From the NCBI GenBank assembly GCA_031179905.1, contig JAPSHL010000006.1:1-41240 (forward strand): a stretch of 41,240 nucleotides of DNA. Reading direction: 5' to 3'. Made by a program: the position numbers and the translations under genes. Under the pieces are notes generated by a model. It saw only the letters and a list, made by a program, of their open reading frames with translations. It was not told where the DNA came from and did no database searches. The stretch's first letter is position 1; every line of letters begins with the position of its first letter. The stretch comes from Bacillus sp. (in: firmicutes) (lineage in GTDB: Bacteria; Bacillota; Bacilli; Bacillales; Cytobacillaceae). Of this stretch, positions 8,223 to 17,066 are shown piece by piece.

Positions 8223-8240
8223 TGAAACGGCTTACATTGA
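8223..8240 (-). promoter_or_regulatory. Shared cre-like box in the ABC operon / yesM divergent promoter
   Basis: Read on the minus strand this is TCAATGTAAGCCGTTTCA. It matches 17 of 18 bases at 11919-11936 upstream of the glucosidase gene. Its last 14 bases fit the CcpA cre consensus (TGWAANCGNTNWCA) at 13 of 14 positions, the miss being in the central CG. A second, inverted AATGTAAG half lies at 8199-8206. It could be a cre site or a YesN site. Confidence 0.55.
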
Positions 8241-8265
8241 CGATGAGGGTGGAAAATATTAAACT
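8237..8265 (+). promoter_or_regulatory. Possible promoter of the yesM-yesN pair
   Basis: TTGACG at 8237-8242, a 17-bp spacer and TAAACT at 8260-8265 (4 of 6). The -35 box touches the cre-like box, so one protein could act on both divergent units. Confidence 0.35.
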
Positions 8266-8422
8266 GCACTTTTTGTACGCAATTGTAATAAACAGAGATA
8301 TATTAAATAGGAAGAAAAGGTGGGCATAAGAAAAAGGTGCTCATACTTCCACACGCATGCTAAGTACATATAGGAGGGAGGGCAGGTCAGGAGAGGACAC
8401 CTTAGAACTGCTGACCAGGAGA

Positions 8423-10240
8423 ATGAAGTGGGGAATTCGAAAAAAACTGATACTGCTGCTGATGGTAGCGACCATTCTTCCTTTCGGAACAGGAATTATC
8501 ATCACCTATTATTATACGATTGACTCTATTAAGGAAAGGTCGGTCACTACAAACTATGATTTTATTAAAAAGGGAGAAGAGGAGCTTTCCGTTTATCTAG
8601 AGGATATTGCTCAGATGTCATCTGTCTTGTATCGTTATACTCCTTTCATGAATGTTCTTGTAAATGGAATAGAAGATGACAGCATTGTTAATGAGGAAGA
8701 GGTCAGGAGACTGCTTGCATACTTGTTCAACACGAGGACAGAAATTGAGCAGATGCATCTGTACATTGACAATGGAGCAGATGCATATACCAATTACCAC
8801 AGCAAAATCAGCGGCAGGGTAAAATATGAAAATATTTATGAGCATCCGTACTATGCTCAATTTAAAACGAATAAAAAGGATTACTCCCTTATTGAAGCAC
8901 CGCATGAAATATACAGCTATAATAATATTTCAGAAATTCCTAATTCAGAGAAAAATAATGTGTTGAGCTTTCACAATATAATCCGCAATATACCTTCAGA
9001 GGATTTCCTTGGCTTTCTGTCGATAGACATCAATCTTTCAAGGATTGAGAGCATTGCTGAGCGGCTCTACACAGCCGGAGAAGAAGATTTATATATTGTT
9101 GATGACAAGAAAAAGATTATTTATTCTTCCAAAAAAGAGGAAATAGGCGAAGGGATGACAAAGGCTTGGTATGAGAACATGCTGGATGTAAGAAATAAAC
9201 ATAGTTATGAATGGGAGGATAAGGAGTTTTCAGGTGTAATTGTGTTCCAGAAGTTCTCTGTTCAAGAGAATGACTGGTATATAGCAAAGCGGATTCCATA
9301 TGCTATTTTATACCAGACTGCAAGAGAGACTGTTGTCATGAATAGTTTAATAGGAGTTATTGCTTTGGCAATTGTACTGCTGGTCACATCGCTTGTATCG
9401 GTAAAGGTGACAGCGCCGATTAAAGTCCTGATTGCTAACATGAAAAAAGTAGAGAGCGGTAAGCTCGAAGCGGATTTTGATTCATTAGGCAATGACGAAA
9501 TCGGCATGCTCGGCAAGCATTTTAAATCAATGATAGAAAAAATTAACTTGCTTATTGATAAAGAATATAAATTAGAAATTGAAAACAAGGCATCACAGCT
9601 GAGGGTGTTGCGGTCTCAAATCAATCCTCACTTTTTGTATAACAGCCTTCAGTCGATTGGGACACTTGCTTTAAAGTCAAAGGCGAAAAATGTGTATTCC
9701 TTGTTGACTTCCTTATCAAATATTATGCGGTACAGCATGAATATGCAGGAGGATATTGTTCCGTTTTCTATGGAAATAAAGCATGTACAAGCATATTTAT
9801 CTCTGCAAAAGCAACGCTTTGATGAACGGTTTGAGTTCCATATCCATGTTTCACCAGGCATTGGGAATACCCATGTTCCAAAGATGATTCTGCAGCCAAT
9901 CGTCGAAAACTGCTTTAAACATGGGTTTGCAGATCAAGACAAGCTGGCAACAATTACAATTCAAGCAACTTTATTGAACGATTATATTGTGCTGTCTGTT
10001 AGTGATAATGGTAAAGGCGTAAGCATGGAGGAGCTTCAGGAAATCAGGCAGAAGCTTTATAAGAGGGGGAATATAGGAGAACCTGGTGAAAGGGAATCTA
10101 TCGGACTTAAAAACATTTATGAACGGATCCAGATTTATTACGACAATCAAGCGGAGATGATTATCAGCGGAAAGGAAGACCAAGGATTCATGGCTGAAAT
10201 ATATATTCCAAAGATACTTAATGGGGTGCAGGAAAAATGA
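8423..10240 (+). CDS. YesM/LytS-type sensor histidine kinase
   Basis: 605 aa membrane kinase. TM1 is just after a short basic N-terminus (KKLILLLMVATILPFGTGII). A large extracytoplasmic Cache-like sensor (about 35-285) is followed by TM2 (SLIGVIALAIVLLVTSLVSV), a HAMP domain (TAPIKVLI...DEIGMLGKHF), a His_kinase dimerisation helix with phospho-acceptor H403 (INPHFLYNSLQSIG), and a HATPase with N box IVENCFKHGF and G box SDNGKGVS. The start is uncertain. ATG 8423 begins the natural N-terminus but has its AGGAG only 1 nt away. ATG 8357 is in frame but lacks a ribosome site, and a good one (AGGAGGG, 8372-8378) lies between them with no start codon. The gene overlaps its response regulator by ATGA. 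The pair probably senses the sugar, or its binding protein, for the adjacent genes. Confidence 0.88.
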   Translation: MKWGIRKKLILLLMVATILPFGTGIIITYYYTIDSIKERSVTTNYDFIKKGEEELSVYLEDIAQMSSVLYRYTPFMNVLVNGIEDDSIVNEEEVRRLLAYLFNTRTEIEQMHLYIDNGADAYTNYHSKISGRVKYENIYEHPYYAQFKTNKKDYSLIEAPHEIYSYNNISEIPNSEKNNVLSFHNIIRNIPSEDFLGFLSIDINLSRIESIAERLYTAGEEDLYIVDDKKKIIYSSKKEEIGEGMTKAWYENMLDVRNKHSYEWEDKEFSGVIVFQKFSVQENDWYIAKRIPYAILYQTARETVVMNSLIGVIALAIVLLVTSLVSVKVTAPIKVLIANMKKVESGKLEADFDSLGNDEIGMLGKHFKSMIEKINLLIDKEYKLEIENKASQLRVLRSQINPHFLYNSLQSIGTLALKSKAKNVYSLLTSLSNIMRYSMNMQEDIVPFSMEIKHVQAYLSLQKQRFDERFEFHIHVSPGIGNTHVPKMILQPIVENCFKHGFADQDKLATITIQATLLNDYIVLSVSDNGKGVSMEELQEIRQKLYKRGNIGEPGERESIGLKNIYERIQIYYDNQAEMIISGKEDQGFMAEIYIPKILNGVQEK

Positions 10241-11829
10241 GAGTATTGATTGTGGATGATGAAAGGCATGTCAGGGAAGGTATTCGGCTTCTAGCTAATT
10301 GGGAAGAGAACAACATCAAAGACATTTATGAGGCGGGAAATGGAGAAGATGCGATTGAGCTTATTGAACGCTACAAGCCAGAGCTGATTTTCTCCGATAT
10401 GAAAATGCCGAAAATGGATGGAACAAAACTGCTGGAATGGATTAAGAAAAATCAGCCGACTAGCAAGACTATCGTCATTACAGGCTATGATGACTATGAT
10501 TACATGCGCAAAGCTATTCATTTCAACAGCTTTGATTATTTATTGAAACCTGTTGATCCAGAAATATTAAATAATACCCTAAAGAATGCAGTTGAAAGGT
10601 GGAACGAAGAGGAATTAGACAGGAAAAAAAAGGTAAATTCAGACCAGCTAATTAATAAGATGAAGCCAGCTTACAGGGACAGAAAGCTGACCCACTTTTT
10701 AACAAGCAGATCTGTTAATGAAGAGGTTTTTCGGGAATTTCAATTTTATTTAGCAAGTGAATATCGGGTTGCTGTTATGTGCATTATGGAAAAAACAATT
10801 GAGCAATTCAACAGAGACAGGGAATTAGCCTACTTTTCGATTTTGAATATTATCGCTGAGGCACTAAGTGATAGAAGGAGCGGAATAGCTTTTCGCTATC
10901 TGGCTAATAAAGGTGAAATTGCTATTATCCTTTGGAACAAGGCAGAGGATGTTGATAAACTTCTGACAGAAATTTACAAAAAGATTCAGCGGACATTTGA
11001 TGTTTCCTGTCCGATTGCAGTAGGAAGTCCTGTCGGAGAGCTTGCGAAATTGATGGACTCCTATGAAGCAGGGAAAGAGCTGCTTTATTCCATGAACGTA
11101 TTAGAAAAACGTGCCATTAGGGTTTATAGCGGATCCATGCTGCCAAAGCTAGAGCGGAAAAGTTTAATGAAGCATAACTCAGCCATCAAGATGGCGATGC
11201 AGACTGGGGAAATCGGTGCATTTCGTGACCTGTTAGAGCAAGTTGCAGCTGAATATACGGAAGATGGAATTTTAACGTGGAAGCAGCTTTTGTATTTTGA
11301 AAAGGAATACAGAGTCATTGGGGAACGGTGGTATAAGAACTATCAAATTGCTCTCCCGGAGGCTTGGGACAGTGCTGAAAACAGGACAGATAGCTTTTTT
11401 GAGCCTGATGGCAGTTTTCAGCTGGAAGCATATAAATCGTATATTAATAGAGAAATTACTGTTTTTTTGAAAAAGGTAAAGAGGGCTTCTGCTAGGAAAG
11501 AAAACAGCATCATCTACGAGATAGAAAAATATTTGTATGCCAACTTCAACCGTGATGTCAAACTCCAGGAGCTTTCAGAACGCTTTTATATCAGCAGGGA
11601 GTATATTTCAAGAAAATTTAAAAAGGAATTCCAAGTGACTATTACGGACTACCTAACAAAGATTAGGATTGAAAAGGCTAAATCCCTGCTTGTGAACAGC
11701 TCTCTTAAAATTTATGAAATTGCCAATCTGATTGGCTATCAGGATGACAAGTATTTCCGCAAACTCTTTAAGAAAACGGTTGGTATCACCCCAAATGAAT
11801 ACAGAGATACACAAATTACCAATACTTGA
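10237..11829 (+). CDS. YesN-type response regulator with AraC DNA-binding domain
   Basis: 530 aa. N-terminal CheY-like receiver (about 1-120) with acidic pocket D7-D8, phospho-acceptor D54 (FSDMKMPKMDG) and a conserved Lys in FDYLLKPVDP. A long central region (about 125-420) of the kind found in YesN proteins links to a C-terminal AraC pair of helix-turn-helix motifs (about 430-525: LQELSERFYISREYISRKFK, then YEIANLIGYQDDKYFRKLFK, KTVGITPNEYR). Its ATG overlaps the kinase stop by 4 nt, so the two are co-translated. YesN-type regulators usually activate linked carbohydrate ABC and glycosidase genes. Here those would be the divergent ABC operon and the downstream glucosidase. Confidence 0.9.
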   Translation: MRVLIVDDERHVREGIRLLANWEENNIKDIYEAGNGEDAIELIERYKPELIFSDMKMPKMDGTKLLEWIKKNQPTSKTIVITGYDDYDYMRKAIHFNSFDYLLKPVDPEILNNTLKNAVERWNEEELDRKKKVNSDQLINKMKPAYRDRKLTHFLTSRSVNEEVFREFQFYLASEYRVAVMCIMEKTIEQFNRDRELAYFSILNIIAEALSDRRSGIAFRYLANKGEIAIILWNKAEDVDKLLTEIYKKIQRTFDVSCPIAVGSPVGELAKLMDSYEAGKELLYSMNVLEKRAIRVYSGSMLPKLERKSLMKHNSAIKMAMQTGEIGAFRDLLEQVAAEYTEDGILTWKQLLYFEKEYRVIGERWYKNYQIALPEAWDSAENRTDSFFEPDGSFQLEAYKSYINREITVFLKKVKRASARKENSIIYEIEKYLYANFNRDVKLQELSERFYISREYISRKFKKEFQVTITDYLTKIRIEKAKSLLVNSSLKIYEIANLIGYQDDKYFRKLFKKTVGITPNEYRDTQITNT

Positions 11830-11852
11830 GATAAGTATTGCTGAAAAAAGTT

Positions 11853-11907
11853 GGTCTATATTGTTTTAGTCACTAATATAAGGGTAAAAGGAAGTTCAAT
11901 ATAGTCC
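11853..11907. repeat. Imperfect inverted repeat upstream of the glucosidase gene
   Basis: GGTCTATATTG at 11853-11863 and CAATATAGTCC at 11897-11907 are inverted copies matching at 10 of 11 bases, with centres about 44 bp apart. They lie just before the cre-like box and may be regulator contact sites. Confidence 0.35.
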
Positions 11908-11918
11908 ACCCTATTTGC

Positions 11919-11936
11919 TCAATGTAAGCAGTTTCA
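11919..11936 (+). promoter_or_regulatory. Shared cre-like box upstream of the glucosidase
   Basis: TCAATGTAAGCAGTTTCA, 17 of 18 identical to the box of the ABC operon promoter. ACCCT also precedes both copies at 5-6 bp. It is followed 17 bp later by TAAAAT (11954-11959), a possible -10 box, which would put the box over the -35 region. Confidence 0.55.
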
Positions 11937-12046
11937 ATCTGGTGGATATGCTTTAAAATATATAGGTAACATATCAATTGTTAAAAGTATTATTAGTAAA
12001 ACCAACAGTGTGTTTGGACTTTTTAAAATAAATGGGGTGCATATAG

Positions 12047-13714
12047 ATGAACAAAAAATGGTGGAAAGAATCCGTGGCCTATCAAGTATATCCGCGAAGC
12101 TTCATGGACAGCAACGGCGATGGAGTTGGCGATTTAAAGGGAGTAACTTCAAAGCTTGATTACTTGAAGGAGTTAGGCATTGATGTTATATGGCTTTCTC
12201 CGATGTTTAAATCACCGAATGATGACAATGGTTATGATATCTCCGATTATCAGGATATTATGGAGGATTTCGGTACGATGGAAGACTTTGATGAACTTCT
12301 CCATGAAGTTCATGCAAGAGGCATGAAGCTCATACTTGATTTGGTTATCAATCATACGAGTGATGAGCATCCATGGTTTATTGAGTCTCGGTCATCCAAG
12401 GACAATCCAAAACGGGATTGGTATATATGGAGAGATGGTAAGGACGGGAAAGAGCCGAATAACTGGGAATCAATCTTCAGCGGTCCTGCATGGAAATATG
12501 ATGAGGAAACAGATCAGTACTTCATGCACCTATTTTCGGGTAGACAGCCTGATTTAAACTGGGAAAATCCTGAAGTGCGCGAAGCGCTCTATAACATGGT
12601 TAACTGGTGGCTTGATAAGGGGATAGACGGTTACCGGGTCGATGCTATTTCCCATATTAAAAAAGCACCAGGCCTGCCGGATTTATACAACCCTGATAAT
12701 TTAGATTATGTTCCGAGCTTTCCTTACATGATGAACGTTCATGGGATTGATGAGTTCCTGACAGAATTTGCCGATAAAACCATTAAAAAATATGACATCA
12801 TGACAGTCGGCGAGGCAAATGGTGTCGGCCTTGATGACGCAGACAAATGGGTTGGAGAAGACGGTTATTTCAACATGATATTTCAGTTTGAGTTCTTAAG
12901 TTTATGGAATAAAGATGATCAGGACAAAGTCGATATTATTGCTTTAAAAAAAGTACTGTCTAAATGGCAAAAAGGTTTGGAAGGCAGAGGCTGGAATGCT
13001 TTGTTTATCGAGAACCATGATCAGCCACGCAGGGTGTCTTCATGGGGCAATGATAAGCGGTACTGGAAAGAGAGCGCAAAAATGCTTGCGTCTATGTACT
13101 TCCTGATGAAGGGAACTCCATTTATATATCAAGGTCAGGAGATTGGCATGACAAATGTGCAATTCCCTTCTATCGATGATTATGATGATGTTGGAATGAT
13201 AAACTTCTATAAAGTGGAATCAGAAAAGGGAGTTCCTCATGAGGACATTATGAAGGTCGTTTGGAAGCAGGGACGCGATAATGCCCGGACACCGATGCAA
13301 TGGAATGCAGACAATATGGCTGGGTTTACGACATCAAACCATACATGGATTGGAGTGAATCCTAATTATCTGGAGATCAATGTAGCAGACCAAGAGCAGG
13401 ATCCTGATTCCATTCTGTCTTTTTATAAGCAGTTGATTAAACTAAGAAAAGGAAGTCCTCTCTTCACTTATGGAAGCTACCAGCTTTACTTGGCAAACCA
13501 TCCAAGATTGTTTGTATATACGAGAACTTTAGGAAAAAGAAAGGCAATCATCATTAATAACTTCAGTGATAAGCCGACAATATTCAAAGTTCCATCTGAA
13601 TTGGCTTATCAATATTCTGAGCTTGCTCTAAATAATTATGAGGTTAAGGATAAAAAACTCCGCAAGAAAACAGCTCTTAAACCATATGAATCAAGAGTAT
13701 ACTTTATTTCTTAA
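12047..13714 (+). CDS. GH13 alpha-glucosidase (oligo-1,6-glucosidase/MalL family)
   Basis: 555 aa cytoplasmic glycosidase without a signal peptide, full length for family GH13 subfamily 31. It opens with WWKESVAYQVYPRSF and the calcium-loop motif DSNGDGVGDL. Catalytic residues are visible: nucleophile D199 (GYRVDAISHI), acid/base E256 (VGEAN) and transition-state D325 (ENHDQPR). The residue after the nucleophile is Ala200. In characterised oligo-1,6-glucosidases this position is Val, while Ala or Thr is typical of alpha-1,4-active enzymes. It may therefore prefer maltose-type over isomaltose-type links. It follows the YesM/YesN genes and shares a regulatory box with the ABC operon, so it likely cleaves the imported sugar to glucose. 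GGGGTG precedes the ATG. Confidence 0.92.
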   Translation: MNKKWWKESVAYQVYPRSFMDSNGDGVGDLKGVTSKLDYLKELGIDVIWLSPMFKSPNDDNGYDISDYQDIMEDFGTMEDFDELLHEVHARGMKLILDLVINHTSDEHPWFIESRSSKDNPKRDWYIWRDGKDGKEPNNWESIFSGPAWKYDEETDQYFMHLFSGRQPDLNWENPEVREALYNMVNWWLDKGIDGYRVDAISHIKKAPGLPDLYNPDNLDYVPSFPYMMNVHGIDEFLTEFADKTIKKYDIMTVGEANGVGLDDADKWVGEDGYFNMIFQFEFLSLWNKDDQDKVDIIALKKVLSKWQKGLEGRGWNALFIENHDQPRRVSSWGNDKRYWKESAKMLASMYFLMKGTPFIYQGQEIGMTNVQFPSIDDYDDVGMINFYKVESEKGVPHEDIMKVVWKQGRDNARTPMQWNADNMAGFTTSNHTWIGVNPNYLEINVADQEQDPDSILSFYKQLIKLRKGSPLFTYGSYQLYLANHPRLFVYTRTLGKRKAIIINNFSDKPTIFKVPSELAYQYSELALNNYEVKDKKLRKKTALKPYESRVYFIS

Positions 13715-13726
13715 CATGACAGTATA

Positions 13727-13765
13727 AAGGTTTGGCCTTAGATATGACGGCTAAGCCTTTTTTAT
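13727..13765 (+). terminator. Rho-independent terminator of the glucosidase gene
   Basis: An 11-bp stem with two G-U pairs (aaggtttggcc / ggctaagcctt) around an 11-nt loop, followed by a T tract. Confidence 0.8.
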
Positions 13766-13831
13766 TTTGTTAATGATTTGGATATGTGTATAGTTGGTTG
13801 TAGGAATAATCAGTGAGGAAGGAGCGGGAAA

Positions 13832-14434
13832 ATGAAGGGAAAAGATTATGACAAAATTCTGCGAATCAAGACAGAAGGAGAGCAGGTAGGCTTCAACAGC
13901 TCCTTCCATTACCATCGTTATGAACCGACACCATATGAGTATTTGACCTCGTTTTTTGAGGAGTACAAGCTCAAAAAGACGGATCGTATTGTTGACTTTG
14001 GTTGTGGAAAAGGCCGGCTGTTATTTTTGCTTCACCATTTATTTCAAACGAAAGGCATTGGCATTGAGATGAATGAGGAGTTTTATGCAGAGGCTTTAAG
14101 CAATAAATGGAGCTATTTTGGCAACAAGAAAAAGAAGGTAGAACAAATTCAGTTTCTCTTATGTAAAGCAGAGGATTATTCAATCAATCCTCATGATAAT
14201 ATCTTTTATTTCTTTAATCCTTTTTCTGTGCAAATCTTCAATAAAGTCATTAATAATATTTTACTGTCTGCAGAGCAGCATATTCGAGACATCAAAATCA
14301 TTATGTATTATCCAACAGATGAGTATATTTACCTACTGGAAGAGCATCCATCATTTTTGATGGAAGCAGAGTTTACTGTGCCTTTATTTAACGAAGAATC
14401 CCGAGAGAAATTCCTTATTTACAGCCTTTTATGA
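13832..14434 (+). CDS. Class I SAM-dependent methyltransferase
   Basis: 200 aa soluble protein. Motif I, the SAM-binding glycine loop, is IVDFGCGKGRLLFLL (D55 to K60), and the acidic end of strand 2 is E79 (GIGIEMN). An NPF motif (FFNPFS, about residue 130) sits where class I enzymes carry their active-site loop. The N-terminal segment (GFNSSFHYHRYEPTPYEYL) is seen in bacillar methyltransferases of unknown target. Neither the substrate nor a link to the flanking genes can be read from the sequence. It has a good ribosome site (GGAGCGGG) and follows the glucosidase terminator, so it is a separate unit. Confidence 0.75.
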   Translation: MKGKDYDKILRIKTEGEQVGFNSSFHYHRYEPTPYEYLTSFFEEYKLKKTDRIVDFGCGKGRLLFLLHHLFQTKGIGIEMNEEFYAEALSNKWSYFGNKKKKVEQIQFLLCKAEDYSINPHDNIFYFFNPFSVQIFNKVINNILLSAEQHIRDIKIIMYYPTDEYIYLLEEHPSFLMEAEFTVPLFNEESREKFLIYSLL

Positions 14435-14616
14435 GAGGAAGAGCGGGAGTTTGAAAATTGGAAATAAATGCTGGTGGCAACAGGTCTTGTAGAACAAACC
14501 AATATCCTATATAGTCAAAGATATATAGTAAAAAAGTCGCAGGGTTAAGGTTTGTAATGGCAACTATAAACTACAATACTATTAGTCTGTTGAATTAATA
14601 ATGAGGGAGAAATAAT

Positions 14617-16665
14617 ATGTTTACATTGCCAGATAGCAGTAAAGTAGTTTATTTAGAAGGCCATTATTCAATGCCAGTAGTGGCGCTATCAATTATTATC
14701 GCTTGTATATCATCTTATACTGCTATATCGATAAATGAGCGGATAAGGTATAACAGCTTTTTCCATCGTTATGTATGGCTGACCCTTGCATCCTTTTCAA
14801 TGGGATTTGGAATATGGTCGATGCATTTTATCGGGATGAGTGCGCTTATGCTGCCGACATCCATGCAGTATCACCTTGGGTTGACAGTCCTCTCTGTATT
14901 GCCTGCGATGCTTGCATCTTTCCTCGCGTTTTATATGACAAGTTCTGGTAACAGATCTGTCACAACCATTGTTATTTCAGGAATTTTTATGGGCTTAGGT
15001 ATCTCGTCCATGCATTATCTTGGCATGATGGCAATGATAATGGAGGATGTTGAATATACGTATCGGATTAATTACTTTATTTTATCTGTGCTAATTGCTA
15101 TTATCGTATCATTTGTATCGTTATTTATTTTTGCACGGTTGAACAGGTTTATGAATAACTTGATCTTAAAGCTGACTACATCAACCATAATGGGACTTGC
15201 TGTTGCCAGTATGCACTACACAGGAATGCACGCTGTTAGATACTATGTCGATGCAGATATACAGCTGAATAGCATTATGATGCATGAAATGAACATTGGC
15301 TTTTTAATTCTTGCGGTTGCTGCTGGAACGTTTGTTGTGCTGTTTATTTCAGGTTTATCGGCATTGCTTGATCGATATGTTGACTATCGGCTAAATTATT
15401 TTGACTCTCTCACTAGACTGCCAAATAGAAGGCAATTTGAGAAGATTATTCATACTCCTGGAAATCTTAATGGACTTGCTATCCTTCATATCCATGATTT
15501 GGAGAAATGGAATAACACGTATGGCTTTGAATTCGGTGATGCAATCATTCGCTACATCGAACAGATTACCGTAAAGCTGAAGCCGAAGACAGTTGCCGTT
15601 TATCGAATCGATGGCAACCGGCTTGGGTTTATCAGCACAAGCAAAGATGATAATAAGAAAATCGAGGAAATGGCCGAGCAGATTTCGGCTATCCTTTCAT
15701 CTGCCATTAACATTAATGACAGAATGATTATTGTTCAGACTGTTTTTGCCATTTCCTTCGTGGACAAAAAACGGGATGAGACTCAGGCTTTTGAAAATGC
15801 CCTTTCTGTTTTGAACCATCATTCTGTAAAGTATGAGCATGAAGTAATTATTTATGATCCAGCAATTCATGTTCAATCCTTCCAGACGACACTTATCGCA
15901 GATGTGGAAGAAGCAATGAGCTCTAATCAGTTTTACCTTGTGTATCAGCCGAAGGTGGAAATGAAGTCAAATAAGATAACAGGACTTGAGGCATTACTAC
16001 GATGGGATCATCCTACGTATGGTTTCTTGTCACCAGCTGTTTTTATCCCGATATTAGAGTCTGCGGATAAAATGTTCGATGTGACAGACTGGGTTATTGA
16101 CAGAGTATGCAGTCAGATTGCAGAATGGGAGAAAAGCGGAACTAGAAAGTCGGTTTCCGTCAATATTCCCGGTCCTTATGTAACATCACCTAGATTGATG
16201 TCTTACTTGGAGGACCGTGTCAATAAGTACGGATTCAATCCCGAGCTTTTGGAGCTGGAAATGACAGAAACGAGCGCTGTTGAGAATATTGAGGGGGCCA
16301 TTCAAGCAGTCCACGCATTCCGGAACTACGGTTTTTCTGTGGCACTCGATGATTTTGGGACAGGAGTTTCTTCTTTATCTTATCTCAAGAGATTGCCGGT
16401 CTCTACATTGAAAATTGATAAATCTTTCGTTGATGGTGTACCAGACTCGCAAAAGGATTCGGAAATTATGAAGGCAATCATTGCACTTGGTAATTCCTTG
16501 CATTTGAATATTGTTATTGAAGGGGTAGAAACAGAGCAGCAAGTAACATATTTATCTAATGTGGATGGGTGTAAAGTATTGCAAGGTTATTATTATGCAA
16601 AGCCAATGGTGAAAAGTGAACTAGAGGATTGGTGTAACAATTTCATAGCCAAAACTGCCATTTAA
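14617..16665 (+). CDS. MHYT - degenerate GGDEF - EAL protein, probable c-di-GMP phosphodiesterase
   Basis: 682 aa membrane signalling protein. The N-terminal MHYT sensor (about 15-250, seven predicted membrane segments) carries the three repeats MHFIGM (69), MHYLGM (132) and MHYTGM (199), thought to bind copper and to sense O2, CO or NO. A GGDEF-fold domain follows (about 260-415; LTRLPNRRQFEK is intact), but its signature reads DGNRL at 332-336, so cyclase activity is unlikely. The EAL domain (about 430-675) keeps its key residues: EAL at 458-460, SVNIPG, LEMTETSA, ALDDFGTG, LKIDKSFV, EGVETEQQ and QGYYYAKP. It should hydrolyse c-di-GMP, with the dead GGDEF perhaps a GTP-binding switch. It resembles B. 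subtilis YkoW without the PAS domain. Confidence 0.92.
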   Translation: MFTLPDSSKVVYLEGHYSMPVVALSIIIACISSYTAISINERIRYNSFFHRYVWLTLASFSMGFGIWSMHFIGMSALMLPTSMQYHLGLTVLSVLPAMLASFLAFYMTSSGNRSVTTIVISGIFMGLGISSMHYLGMMAMIMEDVEYTYRINYFILSVLIAIIVSFVSLFIFARLNRFMNNLILKLTTSTIMGLAVASMHYTGMHAVRYYVDADIQLNSIMMHEMNIGFLILAVAAGTFVVLFISGLSALLDRYVDYRLNYFDSLTRLPNRRQFEKIIHTPGNLNGLAILHIHDLEKWNNTYGFEFGDAIIRYIEQITVKLKPKTVAVYRIDGNRLGFISTSKDDNKKIEEMAEQISAILSSAININDRMIIVQTVFAISFVDKKRDETQAFENALSVLNHHSVKYEHEVIIYDPAIHVQSFQTTLIADVEEAMSSNQFYLVYQPKVEMKSNKITGLEALLRWDHPTYGFLSPAVFIPILESADKMFDVTDWVIDRVCSQIAEWEKSGTRKSVSVNIPGPYVTSPRLMSYLEDRVNKYGFNPELLELEMTETSAVENIEGAIQAVHAFRNYGFSVALDDFGTGVSSLSYLKRLPVSTLKIDKSFVDGVPDSQKDSEIMKAIIALGNSLHLNIVIEGVETEQQVTYLSNVDGCKVLQGYYYAKPMVKSELEDWCNNFIAKTAI

Positions 16666-17066
16666 ATAATAAAAGAATGTATTTTGAGGAAAAGGAGTTT
16701 CTTGATTTGTTGCAAAGCAAAAAAGAAGCTCTTTTTTTAGGAAAAAGAGTTAGGTAAGTCATATTAACCTTACAGGTTTCTCCTGTTTTTCGGCTTTGGA
16801 AAGAAGGTGCAATAAAAAATCAGTGAGAAAATCCCGATTAATTCCGCTAGAAATAAACCATTAAGGATTGTACTTAACATTTTGCATCCCTCCGATAAGA
16901 TTGCTTCTTATATATTTACTATACCCAGAAAGCATGTAGCTACCATTAATCTAATATTAAATTAAAGTAATGAATGTTTATTATTTATGAAGCATGATAT
17001 TTGTTTGTTAAGGCAAGGGAGATGGTCATATTTATGATATAGTAAACAGATGAGGAGTGAAGATCG
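16666..17066. other. Intergenic region that holds a 36-aa minus-strand gene
   Basis: Besides the small reading frame at 16770-16880 there is a weak A/T hairpin (16719-16726 with 16730-16737) that might terminate transcripts from both sides. AT-rich DNA from 16900 to 17050 must hold the promoters of the small gene and of the HTH gene; no clear boxes were picked. Confidence 0.5.
16770..16880 (-). CDS. Small single-pass membrane protein, 36 aa
   Basis: An ATG at 16880 is preceded by GGAGGG with 7-nt spacing, an excellent ribosome site. The frame runs 36 codons to TAA at 16770-16772. The peptide has a short N-terminus (MLSTILNG), one hydrophobic helix (about 8-26, LFLAELIGIFSLIFYCTFF) and a basic tail (PKPKNRRNL), the layout of small inner-membrane proteins with a cytoplasmic C-terminus. 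It lies alone on the minus strand between two plus-strand genes. I do not recognise the family. The ribosome site and the fit of the hydrophobic segment to a membrane span support a real gene; no function can be assigned. Confidence 0.6.
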   Translation of the reverse strand: MLSTILNGLFLAELIGIFSLIFYCTFFPKPKNRRNL

